Assembly (NCBI RefSeq): GCF_900112245.1
Contig: NZ_FOYX01000001.1
Location: 917,856-981,855, forward strand
Length of the DNA stretch: 64,000 nt
Direction: 5' to 3'
Origin: Maribacter stanieri
GTDB lineage: Bacteria > Bacteroidota > Bacteroidia > Flavobacteriales > Flavobacteriaceae
The notes below the pieces were generated by a model that was given only the letters and a program-made list of their open reading frames with translations, did no database searches and had not been told where the DNA came from. Numbering within the stretch: the first letter of the stretch is position 1; every line of letters starts with the position of its first letter. Shown one piece after another: positions 16,250-25,176 of the stretch. The position numbers and the translations under genes are program-made.

Positions 16250-18805
16250 TTGAATCTTAGAAACAAACTTATTTTATCCGGTGTTTTGGCGAGTATGCTT
16301 TTTAATGCATGTTCGACCAAGAAAGATGCTTTTATTAATCGTAATTGGCATGCGCTAAACACTAAGTACAACACATTATATAACGGTAATATTGCTTTTG
16401 AAGAAGGGCGCAATACCTTAAATGACACCTACCAAGATGACTATTTTGAAGTCTTGCCTATAGAGCGTTTAGAGGTTAGTGGCGAAATTAAACTAGATTC
16501 AGAAGACAACAATCCTAATTTTCTTATTGCGGAAGAGAAAGCTACAAAAGCTATTCAACGCCATAGTATGGATATTAAAGATGAGGAGCGTAACCCGCAA
16601 ATAGATGAAGCTTTTCTATTATTAGGTAAAGCCCGTTATTTTGATGAACGCTACATTCCTGCATTAGAATCATTTAATTACATCTTAAACAAATACTCTC
16701 AAAGCGATAAGCTTAACGAAGCTAGTATTTGGAGAGAAAAGGTGAATATTAGATTAGAGAACGATGATCTTGCCATTAAGAATTTAAAACGCTTGATGAA
16801 GTATGAGCGTTTAAAGGATCAAGAGTATGCAGATGCAAGAGCAATGATGGCGCAAGCATTCATAAATCTTAATGCACCAGATACAGCTGTTCAAAACCTA
16901 AAAATTGCATCGCATTACACAAGTAAAAATCCAGAAAAAGGAAGATACTATTATATAATAGGACAGTTGTACAATCAGCTAGGTTATAAGGATAGTGCTA
17001 ATTATGCTTTTGACAAGGTGATAGATTTAAATAGAAAATCGCCTAGGGTTTACATGATCAATGCGAAAATTGAAAAACTAAAGAATACTGAAATTACCGC
17101 TGAAAATAAAGAAGAGGTTTTGGAGTATTTGACTAAAATGGAATTGAACAGGGAGAACAGACCCTTTTTAGATAACATATATAGACAATTGGCTGAGTTT
17201 CATTTAGCGCAGGAGTCTGATAGTTTGGCATTGGTGTATTTCAACAAATCTTTGCGTGCATCTCAAAACAAGCCAAAACTAAATGCGCTTAATTATGAGA
17301 ATTTAGCAGAGTATAACTTTTACGAAAGTGTTTATAAACCTGCAGGTGCATATTACGATAGTGTACTTACTAACTTAAATGAGAATACGAAGAAGTTTCG
17401 TGCTATTAAAAAGAAGAGAGACAATTTAGAGGATGTTATTAAGTACGAAGACATCGTACAATACGCAGATAGTGTAATTACAGTATATCAAATGCCAAAA
17501 GATGAGCAATTGGCATATTTTGGAAAGCATATAGAGGAGTTGCAAAAAGCTAAAGAAGCTGCTCAGAAAAAAGAAAAAGAAAGAATTACAGATGGCTTTG
17601 CCGCATTTTCAAATAGTAAAGGTGGAAAGGAAAATAAAGGAAAATTCTATTTCTATAATATTACCAGTTTAGGTTACGGTCAAAACGATTTTAAAAACCG
17701 CTGGGGTAATAGAGAATTAACCGATGATTGGCGTTGGTCTGACAAATCGGTTGTAAATACTGATAATTTAGCGTTACAAAACGCTGTGGGAGCAAATGAT
17801 AGTTTAAGTGTGGTTAGTGATGATGAGAAATTCTCATTAGAATATTATATGGATCGTTTACCAACCGATGTTGCCGTAATTGACAGTTTAAAAACAGAAC
17901 GTAATTTTGCTAACTATCAACTTGGGTTAATATATAAGGAGAAGTTTAATGAAAATCTTTTAGCGGCCGGTAAATTAGAGAATGTTTTGGCATCGAATTC
18001 AGAAGAACGATTGATTCTACCTTCTAAATACAATTTATATAAAATCTACGAAGAAGTAGATAGTCCGTTAAAAGAAGCTATGAAGGCCGATATTATTGCC
18101 AACCATGGAGATTCTAGATATGCAGAGATTCTATTGAATCCGCAGGCGGTATTGGCAAATAGTTCTGATAGTCCAGAAAAGCGATACGAGAGTTTATTTA
18201 AACAATATAAGGACCAACAGTATTTACAGGTCATTACAGGGGCAGAGGAAAACATCAATAGGTTTACAGGAGATCCTATTGTTCCTAAATTTGAAATGCT
18301 GAAAGCAAACGCAATTGGTAGACTACAAGGTTTTGAGTTATTTAAGGAAGCACTTAATTATGTGGCTTTGACCTACCCTAACAATCCGGAAGGTAAAAAG
18401 GCAGAACAGATGATTGCTGAACAGCTTCCAAAATTAGAACCAAAGGAGTTTTCACCAGAGACAGATTCTAAGGGAACATCAAATTGGAAAGTAGTTTTCC
18501 CTTTTAAAAGAAGTAATACAGAGAAGGCATTAAAGCTGATGGAAATGTTAGATAAATCTATTGAAGATCTTAAATACAAAAATGTAGTTTCTAGGGATAT
18601 TTATAACCTCGAAGATCAATTTGTAGTGGTTCATGGCTTTAAGTCAAAAGAATTTGCACTTGGCTATGCAGAGCTACTAAAAAACAATAAGGATTACCGC
18701 GTTGCTGATGAGAATTTTGTAGTTTTATCGGAGAACTATAAGATTATTCAAGTGCACAAAAATATAATCGATTATAGAAATACGCTTTTAACCCCAAAAC
18801 CGTGA
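16250..18805 (+). CDS. sprE: SprE/PorW-like TPR lipoprotein (gliding motility and type IX secretion)
   Basis: An 851-residue lipoprotein that I identify with SprE/PorW, an outer-membrane-associated component linking the T9SS motor to the translocon. The signal peptide ends in a lipobox with Cys21 (MLFNACS). The mature start (NRNWHALNTKYNTLYNGNIAFEEG, here split into NRNWHALNTKYN and TLYNGNIAFEEG) is characteristic. TPR-like helical repeats fill about residues 90-400, a charged coiled coil lies near 430-460, and a SPOR-like domain closes the protein. The start codon is TTG: no ATG or GTG keeps the signal peptide and an in-frame stop lies 27 bases upstream. It precedes bactofilin by 3 bases, so they share a transcript. 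Confidence 0.83.
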   Translation: MNLRNKLILSGVLASMLFNACSTKKDAFINRNWHALNTKYNTLYNGNIAFEEGRNTLNDTYQDDYFEVLPIERLEVSGEIKLDSEDNNPNFLIAEEKATKAIQRHSMDIKDEERNPQIDEAFLLLGKARYFDERYIPALESFNYILNKYSQSDKLNEASIWREKVNIRLENDDLAIKNLKRLMKYERLKDQEYADARAMMAQAFINLNAPDTAVQNLKIASHYTSKNPEKGRYYYIIGQLYNQLGYKDSANYAFDKVIDLNRKSPRVYMINAKIEKLKNTEITAENKEEVLEYLTKMELNRENRPFLDNIYRQLAEFHLAQESDSLALVYFNKSLRASQNKPKLNALNYENLAEYNFYESVYKPAGAYYDSVLTNLNENTKKFRAIKKKRDNLEDVIKYEDIVQYADSVITVYQMPKDEQLAYFGKHIEELQKAKEAAQKKEKERITDGFAAFSNSKGGKENKGKFYFYNITSLGYGQNDFKNRWGNRELTDDWRWSDKSVVNTDNLALQNAVGANDSLSVVSDDEKFSLEYYMDRLPTDVAVIDSLKTERNFANYQLGLIYKEKFNENLLAAGKLENVLASNSEERLILPSKYNLYKIYEEVDSPLKEAMKADIIANHGDSRYAEILLNPQAVLANSSDSPEKRYESLFKQYKDQQYLQVITGAEENINRFTGDPIVPKFEMLKANAIGRLQGFELFKEALNYVALTYPNNPEGKKAEQMIAEQLPKLEPKEFSPETDSKGTSNWKVVFPFKRSNTEKALKLMEMLDKSIEDLKYKNVVSRDIYNLEDQFVVVHGFKSKEFALGYAELLKNNKDYRVADENFVVLSENYKIIQVHKNIIDYRNTLLTPKP

Positions 18806-18808
18806 ACA

Positions 18809-19234
18809 ATGTTTTCAGACAGACAAAAACCTAAGACTATGAGTGAAGTAGGAGGGCAACCTAATAGAATTGAAAAGAATACAAAGATTAAAGGAGATAT
18901 AATTTCTGAAGCAGATTTTCGTATCGATGGTAAGCTAGATGGTAATGTAAAAACTTCTGGTAAAGTAGTAATCGGTAAAGACGGTTATATACATGGTAAA
19001 GTAGAATGTGTAAATGCCGATATAGAAGGTAGCTTTAATGGAGAACTTTTAGTGTCTGATTTATTATCTTTAAAAGCATCTGCAGTAATAGAAGGTGTAG
19101 TTTCCGTAAGTAAATTAGCTGTGGAGCCAGGCGCAACTTTCAATGCATCTTGTAATATGGGTGGTAAAAAAGGAGCTGCTAACAATGAAGGTCATAAATC
19201 ATCTAATAGTAATGGATCCACAAAAGCCTCGTAA
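18809..19234 (+). CDS. Bactofilin (polymer-forming cytoskeletal protein)
   Basis: A 141-residue bactofilin, a bacterial cytoskeletal protein that self-assembles into filaments without nucleotide. A short flexible N-terminus precedes the DUF583 right-handed beta-helix (about residues 22-115), visible as repeating hydrophobic/Gly units such as KIKGDIIS, GKLDGNVKTSG, GYIHGKVEC and ASAVIEGVVS. A polar Ser/Asn/Lys-rich tail follows. The gene is 3 bases after sprE and overlaps the AtpI/AtpZ-like gene by 23 bases, so translation is probably coupled. A link between bactofilin filaments and SprE placement is a tempting but untested inference. Confidence 0.93.
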   Translation: MFSDRQKPKTMSEVGGQPNRIEKNTKIKGDIISEADFRIDGKLDGNVKTSGKVVIGKDGYIHGKVECVNADIEGSFNGELLVSDLLSLKASAVIEGVVSVSKLAVEPGATFNASCNMGGKKGAANNEGHKSSNSNGSTKAS

Positions 19235-19439
19235 TGATAATTCTGAGCTTTTAAGAAATGCCGCAAGCTTATCTGGTGTAGCTATACAAATGGGCGTCAC
19301 TATTTTCTTGGGCAATCTTTTAGGGGAATGGTTAGATCAAAAATTTGAAAAAACGTTTTTAGAGGATACATTTACATTACTTGCTGTATTTTTGTCTATC
19401 TATTTGGTCATAAAAAAAGTTATGGCATTAAATAAATAA
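19212..19439 (+). CDS. AtpI/AtpZ-like F0F1 assembly protein
   Basis: A 75-residue membrane protein with two helices (about residues 16-38 and 50-72) joined by a short charged loop with LLGEWLDQKF, typical of AtpZ/AtpI-type proteins encoded ahead of F-ATPase operons. These assist c-ring assembly or Mg2+/Ca2+ transport (family knowledge). I chose the ATG at 19212, which gives the polar start MDPQKPRNDN; a longer reading to 19143 would lie inside bactofilin. It overlaps the bactofilin stop by 23 bases. Confidence 0.85.
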   Translation: MDPQKPRNDNSELLRNAASLSGVAIQMGVTIFLGNLLGEWLDQKFEKTFLEDTFTLLAVFLSIYLVIKKVMALNK

Positions 19440-19442
19440 GCG

Positions 19443-19835
19443 TTGTTAAAAAATATCATATTATATATAGTCGTGTTCACTGTTGTGGGCGCGACTTCTT
19501 ATTTTCTGCAAAATTTCGTTTTATCTACTCCACCATCCTATTTTGGTCCGTTGTTGATAAAAGCCTATAGTTTTCATTACCTGTTTTCATTAACCTTGGT
19601 TATAGTGTTCTTAATTGCATCAAAAAACAAATCTTTTTTTGAACAGTTGGGTTTTATTTATATGGGCGTGCTCGTTTTTAAGTTAACACTCGTTGCAGCT
19701 ATATTCTATCCATACCTTTTGGGTGAATTGGTTATGCCTCAATTATATAGGGGTTTGCTAATGCTCCCAGCAATTATTTTTTTGTTTCTAGAAGTGTTTT
19801 TTATTTCTAAAATTATGGGGAATAAAAGACTCTAA
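19443..19835 (+). CDS. DUF6168 family membrane protein in ATP synthase cluster
   Basis: A 130-residue protein with four hydrophobic helices (about 5-25, 38-60, 70-95, 103-125). It resembles the DUF6168 family of Bacteroidota and sits in the place that atpI-type genes take in other phyla, so a role in F0 assembly is possible but unproven. The start is a TTG 3 bases after the previous stop; no ATG lies nearby in frame. The Bacteroidota promoter for atpB begins 18 bases after its stop. Confidence 0.75.
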   Translation: MLKNIILYIVVFTVVGATSYFLQNFVLSTPPSYFGPLLIKAYSFHYLFSLTLVIVFLIASKNKSFFEQLGFIYMGVLVFKLTLVAAIFYPYLLGELVMPQLYRGLLMLPAIIFLFLEVFFISKIMGNKRL

Positions 19836-19852
19836 ATTTTAAAGCTTTAAAA

Positions 19853-19885
19853 TTGGGTAGTTTATGCAATAATTAACTACTTTTG
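19853..19885 (+). promoter_or_regulatory. Promoter of the atpB operon
   Basis: TTG at 19853-19855 and TACTTTTG at 19878-19885, 22 bases apart, match the Bacteroidota consensus TTG-N17-23-TAnnTTTG exactly. The predicted transcription start near 19892 leaves a leader of about 33 bases. This is the best-matching promoter in the window. Confidence 0.8.
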
Positions 19886-19924
19886 CGCAAAATTTCTAGG
19901 GGCTTAATTTTTGACAAATAACTA

Positions 19925-21103
19925 ATGATGCAAGTTTCAAATACGTTTAAAACCTTATTACAACTTCTAATACTTTGTTTTTCAATGCAAAGTTTTGCGT
20001 TCTCCGATACGGAGCAAGAAGGCGCAGTAAGTACTAAGGAACAGGTAGATGAGTATATTTTACATCACCTTAAAGATTCTCATGACTTTCATTTATTCTC
20101 TTATTCTAATGATGCAGGAGAAAGAAAGCACGTTGGTTTTCCTTTACCGGTAATTTTATGGTCTAGTAACGGTTTGGCGACTTTTATGTCATCAGAATTC
20201 CATCATGACGATAATGGTCAGGTTATAGTTGAGAGAAACGGCTCAAAGTTTGTAAAACTTCACAGTAAAATTTACGAATTAGATAATGGCGCATCTTCGG
20301 TTAGTTTTGAAGAAGAGCACCATGCAACCAATGCTCATAAAGTTTTAGATTTTTCTATTACTAAAAGTGTAGTTGGGGTTTTATTGGTAGGTCTATTAAT
20401 GTTATTGGCATTTTCTTCATTGGCTAAGCAATATGCAAAGAAAAGTATCCCTACTGGGTTCGGTAGAGTATTGGAGCCTTTAGTACTTTATGTTAGAGAT
20501 GAAATAGCTAGGCCTAATATTGGTGAAAAGCATTACAGAAAATTTACGGGGTACCTGTTAACCGTGTTCTTTTTTATATGGATACTAAACTTAATGGGTC
20601 TTACTCCTTTTGGCTTTAATGTTACTGGTCAGATTGCGGTAACTGCATGTTTGGCAATATTCACCTTAGTTATCTATACAGTTAGTGGAAATAAAGATTA
20701 TTGGATGCACATTTTGTGGATGCCAGGTGTACCGGTTTTTGTAAAGCCTATTTTGGCTATTATAGAATTAGCTGGTGCATTTATCATTAAACCTTTTTCA
20801 TTATTAGTTCGTTTGTTCGCAAACATATCTGCAGGGCATATTGTAGTAATGAGTTTAATTGCAATCATGTTTACACTTAAGAAAAGTTTAGGTGTGGTAG
20901 GTGCTACAGGTTTATCTTTGGTATTGTCATTTTTCATCACCCTTATTGAGGTGTTGGTAGCCTTTTTACAGGCATATATATTTACAGCACTTTCAGCTCT
21001 ATTTATAGGTATGGCGGTTGCGGAACATGATCACGATCATGAGCATGATTCTCATGGTCATGAAGTGGCGGATGTTGAGGATGTAAGAGGAGATTTTATT
21101 TAA
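19925..21103 (+). CDS. atpB: ATP synthase F0 subunit a
   Basis: A 392-residue subunit a, the stator half of the proton channel. A signal-like N-terminus (about 10-26) is followed by a roughly 120-residue periplasmic extension rich in His, Asp and Glu before the first conserved helix near residue 145. Such extensions are usual in Bacteroidota. The essential Arg of helix 4 lies in SLLVRLFANISAGH. The C-terminus is His/Asp-rich (EHDHDHEHDSHGHE), an unusual metal-binding-like tail. The first two codons are both ATG (19925 or 19928). It has its own promoter and leads the atpBEFHAG genes. Confidence 0.95.
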   Translation: MMQVSNTFKTLLQLLILCFSMQSFAFSDTEQEGAVSTKEQVDEYILHHLKDSHDFHLFSYSNDAGERKHVGFPLPVILWSSNGLATFMSSEFHHDDNGQVIVERNGSKFVKLHSKIYELDNGASSVSFEEEHHATNAHKVLDFSITKSVVGVLLVGLLMLLAFSSLAKQYAKKSIPTGFGRVLEPLVLYVRDEIARPNIGEKHYRKFTGYLLTVFFFIWILNLMGLTPFGFNVTGQIAVTACLAIFTLVIYTVSGNKDYWMHILWMPGVPVFVKPILAIIELAGAFIIKPFSLLVRLFANISAGHIVVMSLIAIMFTLKKSLGVVGATGLSLVLSFFITLIEVLVAFLQAYIFTALSALFIGMAVAEHDHDHEHDSHGHEVADVEDVRGDFI

Positions 21104-21123
21104 CAAGAGTTTTTTTAATTTAA

Positions 21124-21336
<213 letters not shown>

Positions 21337-21359
21337 GAACTCGAAAACCCAAAGACATC

Positions 21360-21396
21360 TTCCTGTAACGGTTGGTTACAGGAAATGTTTTTTAAT
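21360..21396 (+). promoter_or_regulatory. Terminator-like hairpin between atpE and atpF
   Basis: TTCCTGTAAC (21360-21369) pairs perfectly with GTTACAGGAA (21375-21384) around GGTTG. It is followed by ATG and six or more T. Being inside the operon it probably acts as a partial terminator or RNA stabiliser for the upstream c-subunit message (inference). Confidence 0.6.
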
Positions 21397-21425
21397 TATT
21401 GATTTAGATTTTAAAGATTTAAGAT

Positions 21426-21926
21426 ATGGAAGTTTTATTGAACGATTTTTCACCTGGTTTGTTTGTAGTACAGACAATATTATTATTAGGTTTAATATTC
21501 TTAATGGTAAAATTTGCTTGGAAACCTATTTTGAATTCGTTGAACGAAAGAGAGAGTGGTATACAAGAAGCATTAGCTGCAGCTGAAAAAGCAAAGGCAG
21601 ATATGCAGAACTTACAGGCTGATAATGAAAAAATGCTTCAAGAGGCTCGTTCTGAGCGTGAAGCTATGTTGAAAGAAGCACGTGAGATCAAAGAGAAAAT
21701 GATTTCAGATTCTAAAGAGCAGGCTAAGATAGAAGGAGATAAGATGTTGAAGCAAGCGCAAGCTGCTATTGAAAGCGAGAAGAAAGCTGCTGTTGCAGAT
21801 ATTAAGAGTCAAGTTGCAGAATTGTCTGTAGCTATCGCAGAGAAAGTTATAAAAGAGGAGTTATCTAGCAACGAAAAGCAATTGAAGTTGGTTGATACAA
21901 TGTTGAGCGATATAAAACTTAACTAA
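21426..21926 (+). CDS. atpF: ATP synthase F0 subunit b
   Basis: A 166-residue stator stalk protein. One membrane helix near residues 8-28 is followed by KPILNSLNERESGI, a hallmark of subunit b, and a long charged helix with Ala/Glu/Lys heptads (about 45-130) that forms the peripheral coiled coil. The C-terminal part contacts delta. Length is normal. It ends 8 bases before atpH. Confidence 0.95.
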   Translation: MEVLLNDFSPGLFVVQTILLLGLIFLMVKFAWKPILNSLNERESGIQEALAAAEKAKADMQNLQADNEKMLQEARSEREAMLKEAREIKEKMISDSKEQAKIEGDKMLKQAQAAIESEKKAAVADIKSQVAELSVAIAEKVIKEELSSNEKQLKLVDTMLSDIKLN

Positions 21927-21934
21927 AAAAAATA

Positions 21935-22474
21935 ATGAGCGAATCTAGAGCTGCATTACGTTACGCAAAGGCGATATTGGACATGGCCAAGGAAAATAAA
22001 GCCTTGGTTGCTGTTGAGAAAGATATGCGTTCAATCGTCGCTACTATTTCAGATAGTAAAGAATTAAAAGATGTATTGGCAAGTCCGGTTGTATCCGGTG
22101 CTTCTAAAAAGAATGCGTTACTTGAAATTTTCAAAGGATGCGATTCAATTACTGAAGGTACTATTAGCATGTTGGTTGATAACAAGCGTGTAGGTATGCT
22201 AAATGAAGTTGCTTTAAAATACATTATTCTTAATGAGCAATTAAAAGGAAAAGGTGTAGCTTATGTTACTACTGCTGTTCCTTTAGATGCTGCTACAGAG
22301 AAAAAAGTACTTAAACATATTGCTACCATTACTTCTGATGAGGTAACTATTGAGAATAAAATCGACGAAAGTATTATTGGCGGTTTTATCTTAAGAGTTG
22401 GAGATTTACAGTACGATGCTAGTGTAAGCAATAAGCTTAACAATTTAAAAAGAGAATTTTCTAATAGTCTATAA
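21935..22474 (+). CDS. atpH: ATP synthase F1 subunit delta
   Basis: A 179-residue OSCP-type subunit joining F1 to the b stalk. A helical N-terminal domain (RAALRYAKAILDMA) and a C-terminal region with the family pattern IDESIIGGFILRVGDLQYDASV are clear. Normal length. It lies between atpF and atpA with short gaps and no internal hairpin seen in either. Confidence 0.94.
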   Translation: MSESRAALRYAKAILDMAKENKALVAVEKDMRSIVATISDSKELKDVLASPVVSGASKKNALLEIFKGCDSITEGTISMLVDNKRVGMLNEVALKYIILNEQLKGKGVAYVTTAVPLDAATEKKVLKHIATITSDEVTIENKIDESIIGGFILRVGDLQYDASVSNKLNNLKREFSNSL

Positions 22475-22532
22475 TAACTATATAAGGCAAAAGACGATTT
22501 GTCAATAGCCTAATATCTTATACTAATTAAAA

Positions 22533-24113
22533 ATGGCAGGAGTAAAAGCCGCTGAAGTATCAGCAATTTTAAAGAAACAATTATCAGGATTTGATGCTAC
22601 CGCTACTTTAGATGAAGTAGGTACTGTATTAACTGTAGGTGATGGTATTGCAAGAATCTACGGATTAGCCAATGCTCAATACGGAGAATTAGTTGAGTTC
22701 GAAGGTGGACTTGAAGGTATCGTTCTTAACCTGGAAGAAGATAACGTAGGTGTGGTTCTTTTAGGACCTTCTAAATCTGTTGGTGAAGGTGATACTGTAA
22801 AACGTACGCAACGAATCGCTTCTGTAAAAGTTGGTGAAGGAATTGTTGGTCGTGTGGTTGATACTCTAGGTAACCCAATTGATGGTAAAGGACCTATAAC
22901 TGGTGATACTTATGAAATGCCATTAGAGCGTAAAGCTCCAGGTGTTATCTACAGAGAGCCTGTAACTGAGCCAATGCAATCAGGTATCAAAGCAATTGAT
23001 GCGATGATCCCGGTTGGTAGAGGGCAGAGAGAGCTTGTTATTGGTGACCGTCAAACTGGTAAGACTACGGTTTGTATCGATACCATTTTGAACCAAAAAG
23101 AATTTTATGATGCTGGTGAGCCTGTTTACTGTATCTATGTTGCCATAGGTCAAAAAGCATCTACTGTTGCCGGTATTGCTCAAGTATTAGAAGATAAAGG
23201 TGCAATGGCATATACTACCATTGTAGCTGCTAACGCATCTGATCCAGCACCAATGCAAGTATATGCACCATTTACTGGAGCGTCTATCGGTGAGTATTTC
23301 CGTGATACAGGTCGTCCTGCATTAATTATATATGATGATTTATCAAAACAAGCGGTAGCTTACCGTGAGGTTTCTCTTTTGTTAAGAAGACCACCGGGAC
23401 GTGAAGCGTATCCAGGTGATGTTTTCTACCTACACTCTAGATTATTAGAGCGTGCAGCAAAAGTTATCAATGATGATGATATTGCAAAAGAAATGAATGA
23501 TTTGCCAGAGGTGTTAAAGCCAATGGTAAAAGGTGGTGGTTCTTTAACGGCTTTGCCAATTATTGAAACACAAGCAGGTGATGTTTCTGCTTATATCCCA
23601 ACAAACGTAATTTCTATTACTGACGGACAGATATTCTTAGAGCAAGATTTATTCAACCAAGGTGTAAGACCAGCAATTAACGTAGGTATTTCTGTATCTC
23701 GTGTTGGTGGTAACGCTCAGATTAAATCAATGAAAAAAGTTGCAGGTACTTTGAAACTAGATCAAGCACAGTTCCGTGAATTAGAAGCTTTTGCTAAGTT
23801 TGGTTCAGATTTAGATGCAGCTACGTTGAACGTTATTGAAAAAGGACGTAGAAACGTTGAAATATTAAAACAAGCACAAAACGATCCTTATACTGTTGAA
23901 GATCAGGTTGCAATTATCTACGCAGGTTCTAAGAACTTGTTAAGAGATGTACCTGTAGAGAAAGTAAAAGAATTTGAACGTGATTACTTAGAGTTTTTGA
24001 ACGCTAAGCACAGAGGTGTTCTTGATACATTGAAGGCAGGTAAACTTACTGATGAAGTAACGGATACATTGACTTCTGTTTGTAAAGAGCTTTCTGCAAA
24101 ATATAAGAAATAA
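22533..24113 (+). CDS. atpA: ATP synthase F1 subunit alpha
   Basis: A 526-residue F1 alpha subunit, the non-catalytic nucleotide-binding partner of beta. A beta-barrel domain comes first, then the Walker A motif GDRQTGKTT near 169-177, the Walker B-type ALIIYDDLS, and the ATP synthase alpha/beta signature [14 protein letters not shown] with the downstream [20 protein letters not shown] block. The catalytic beta (atpD) and epsilon (atpC) genes are absent here, which is the split arrangement seen in many Bacteroidota. A hairpin at 24132-24171 follows. Confidence 0.97.
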   Translation: MAGVKAAEVSAILKKQLSGFDATATLDEVGTVLTVGDGIARIYGLANAQYGELVEFEGGLEGIVLNLEEDNVGVVLLGPSKSVGEGDTVKRTQRIASVKVGEGIVGRVVDTLGNPIDGKGPITGDTYEMPLERKAPGVIYREPVTEPMQSGIKAIDAMIPVGRGQRELVIGDRQTGKTTVCIDTILNQKEFYDAGEPVYCIYVAIGQKASTVAGIAQVLEDKGAMAYTTIVAANASDPAPMQVYAPFTGASIGEYFRDTGRPALIIYDDLSKQAVAYREVSLLLRRPPGREAYPGDVFYLHSRLLERAAKVINDDDIAKEMNDLPEVLKPMVKGGGSLTALPIIETQAGDVSAYIPTNVISITDGQIFLEQDLFNQGVRPAINVGISVSRVGGNAQIKSMKKVAGTLKLDQAQFRELEAFAKFGSDLDAATLNVIEKGRRNVEILKQAQNDPYTVEDQVAIIYAGSKNLLRDVPVEKVKEFERDYLEFLNAKHRGVLDTLKAGKLTDEVTDTLTSVCKELSAKYKK

Positions 24114-24131
24114 ATAAGTACTGAGTTAGAG

Positions 24132-24171
24132 GTACAAACTTTTACTTAGTTGGTATTGGTTTGTACTTTTT
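24132..24171 (+). promoter_or_regulatory. Terminator-like hairpin between atpA and atpG
   Basis: GTACAAAC (24132-24139) pairs perfectly with GTTTGTAC (24159-24166) across a 19-base loop, followed by five T. It sits 18 bases after the atpA stop and 17 bases before atpG. With the similar hairpin after atpE it may lower expression of the single-copy downstream subunit (inference). Confidence 0.5.
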
Positions 24172-24188
24172 GCTAAACACTGAATATA

Positions 24189-25052
24189 ATGGCAAATTTA
24201 AAGGAAATACGAAATAGGATTTCATCGGTTTCTTCAACGATGCAGATAACCAGTGCCATGAAAATGGTATCTGCTGCTAAACTGAAGAAAGCCCAAGATG
24301 CTATTACGGCAATGCGTCCATACTCAGATAAGCTAACTGAATTACTACAAAACTTAAGTTCTAGTTTAGAAGGTGATACAGGTAGTGTTTATGCCGATAA
24401 TCGTGTTGTAAATAAAGTTTTAGTGGTTTCTATCACTTCTAATAGAGGTCTTTGTGGCGCTTTTAACACTAATATTTTAAAGCAGTCAGTTAACCTTGCA
24501 GAAAATGTTTATGCTGGTAAAGAAGTTGACTTTGTAGCTGTTGGAAAAAAAGCAAACGATTATTTAGGAAAACGTTATAATGTCATTGCAAACCATAGTG
24601 GCATATATGACGATTTAACTTTTGATAAGGTAGCTGATATTGCTGAAGATTTAATGGAACTCTTTACAGCAGGTACATATGACCGTATTGAAATTATATA
24701 TAATAAATTCAAGAATGCGGCTACTCAAATAGTGATGACAGAGCAGTTTTTACCAATTGTTCCATTACAGGAAGTTGAGGTAACTGCAAGTGCAGATTAT
24801 ACATTTGAGCCTACAAAGATTGAAATCATTGAAGAATTGATTCCTAAGTCTTTAAAGACACAATTGTATAAAGGTATTAGAGATTCATTTGCAAGTGAAC
24901 ATGGTGCTCGTATGACAGCTATGCATAAAGCAACAGATAATGCTACCGAAATGCGTGATCAGTTGAAATTAACATATAACAAAGCAAGGCAAGCAGCTAT
25001 TACCAATGAAATTTTGGAAATTGTTGGTGGAGCAGAAGCTTTGAATAATTAA
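24189..25052 (+). CDS. atpG: ATP synthase F1 subunit gamma
   Basis: A 287-residue central rotor shaft. The N-terminal helix has IRNRISSVSSTMQITSAMKMVSAAKL, the family signature (shown here as IRNRISSVSSTMQIT and SAMKMVSAAKL), followed by a Rossmann-like middle with SITSNRGLCGAFN, and the C-terminal helix has MHKATDNATEMRDQL. Length matches other gamma subunits. Last gene of this cluster; a strong terminator follows 48 bases later. Confidence 0.96.
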   Translation: MANLKEIRNRISSVSSTMQITSAMKMVSAAKLKKAQDAITAMRPYSDKLTELLQNLSSSLEGDTGSVYADNRVVNKVLVVSITSNRGLCGAFNTNILKQSVNLAENVYAGKEVDFVAVGKKANDYLGKRYNVIANHSGIYDDLTFDKVADIAEDLMELFTAGTYDRIEIIYNKFKNAATQIVMTEQFLPIVPLQEVEVTASADYTFEPTKIEIIEELIPKSLKTQLYKGIRDSFASEHGARMTAMHKATDNATEMRDQLKLTYNKARQAAITNEILEIVGGAEALNN

Positions 25053-25100
25053 TTGCAGTTGCTAATATAGCCAAGCGATTATATATTTATCATGATATTT

Positions 25101-25128
25101 AAAACCCCACTGTACAGTGGGGTTTTTC
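25101..25128 (+). terminator. Terminator of the atp operon
   Basis: AAAACCCCACT (25101-25111) pairs perfectly with AGTGGGGTTTT (25116-25126) around a GTAC loop and ends in T. This is a strong G+C-rich stem and it is symmetrical enough to work on both strands. Confidence 0.9.
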
Positions 25129-25176
25129 ATTTTATACATTTTAGAGTCCTTTTTTTATCCGACTTTTGTCTTGACC

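Noticed and set aside
25117..25176. 20-residue N-terminal extension of the MFS transporter
   Set aside because: Starts inside the atp terminator hairpin and precedes a perfect family-type N-terminus at 25177.
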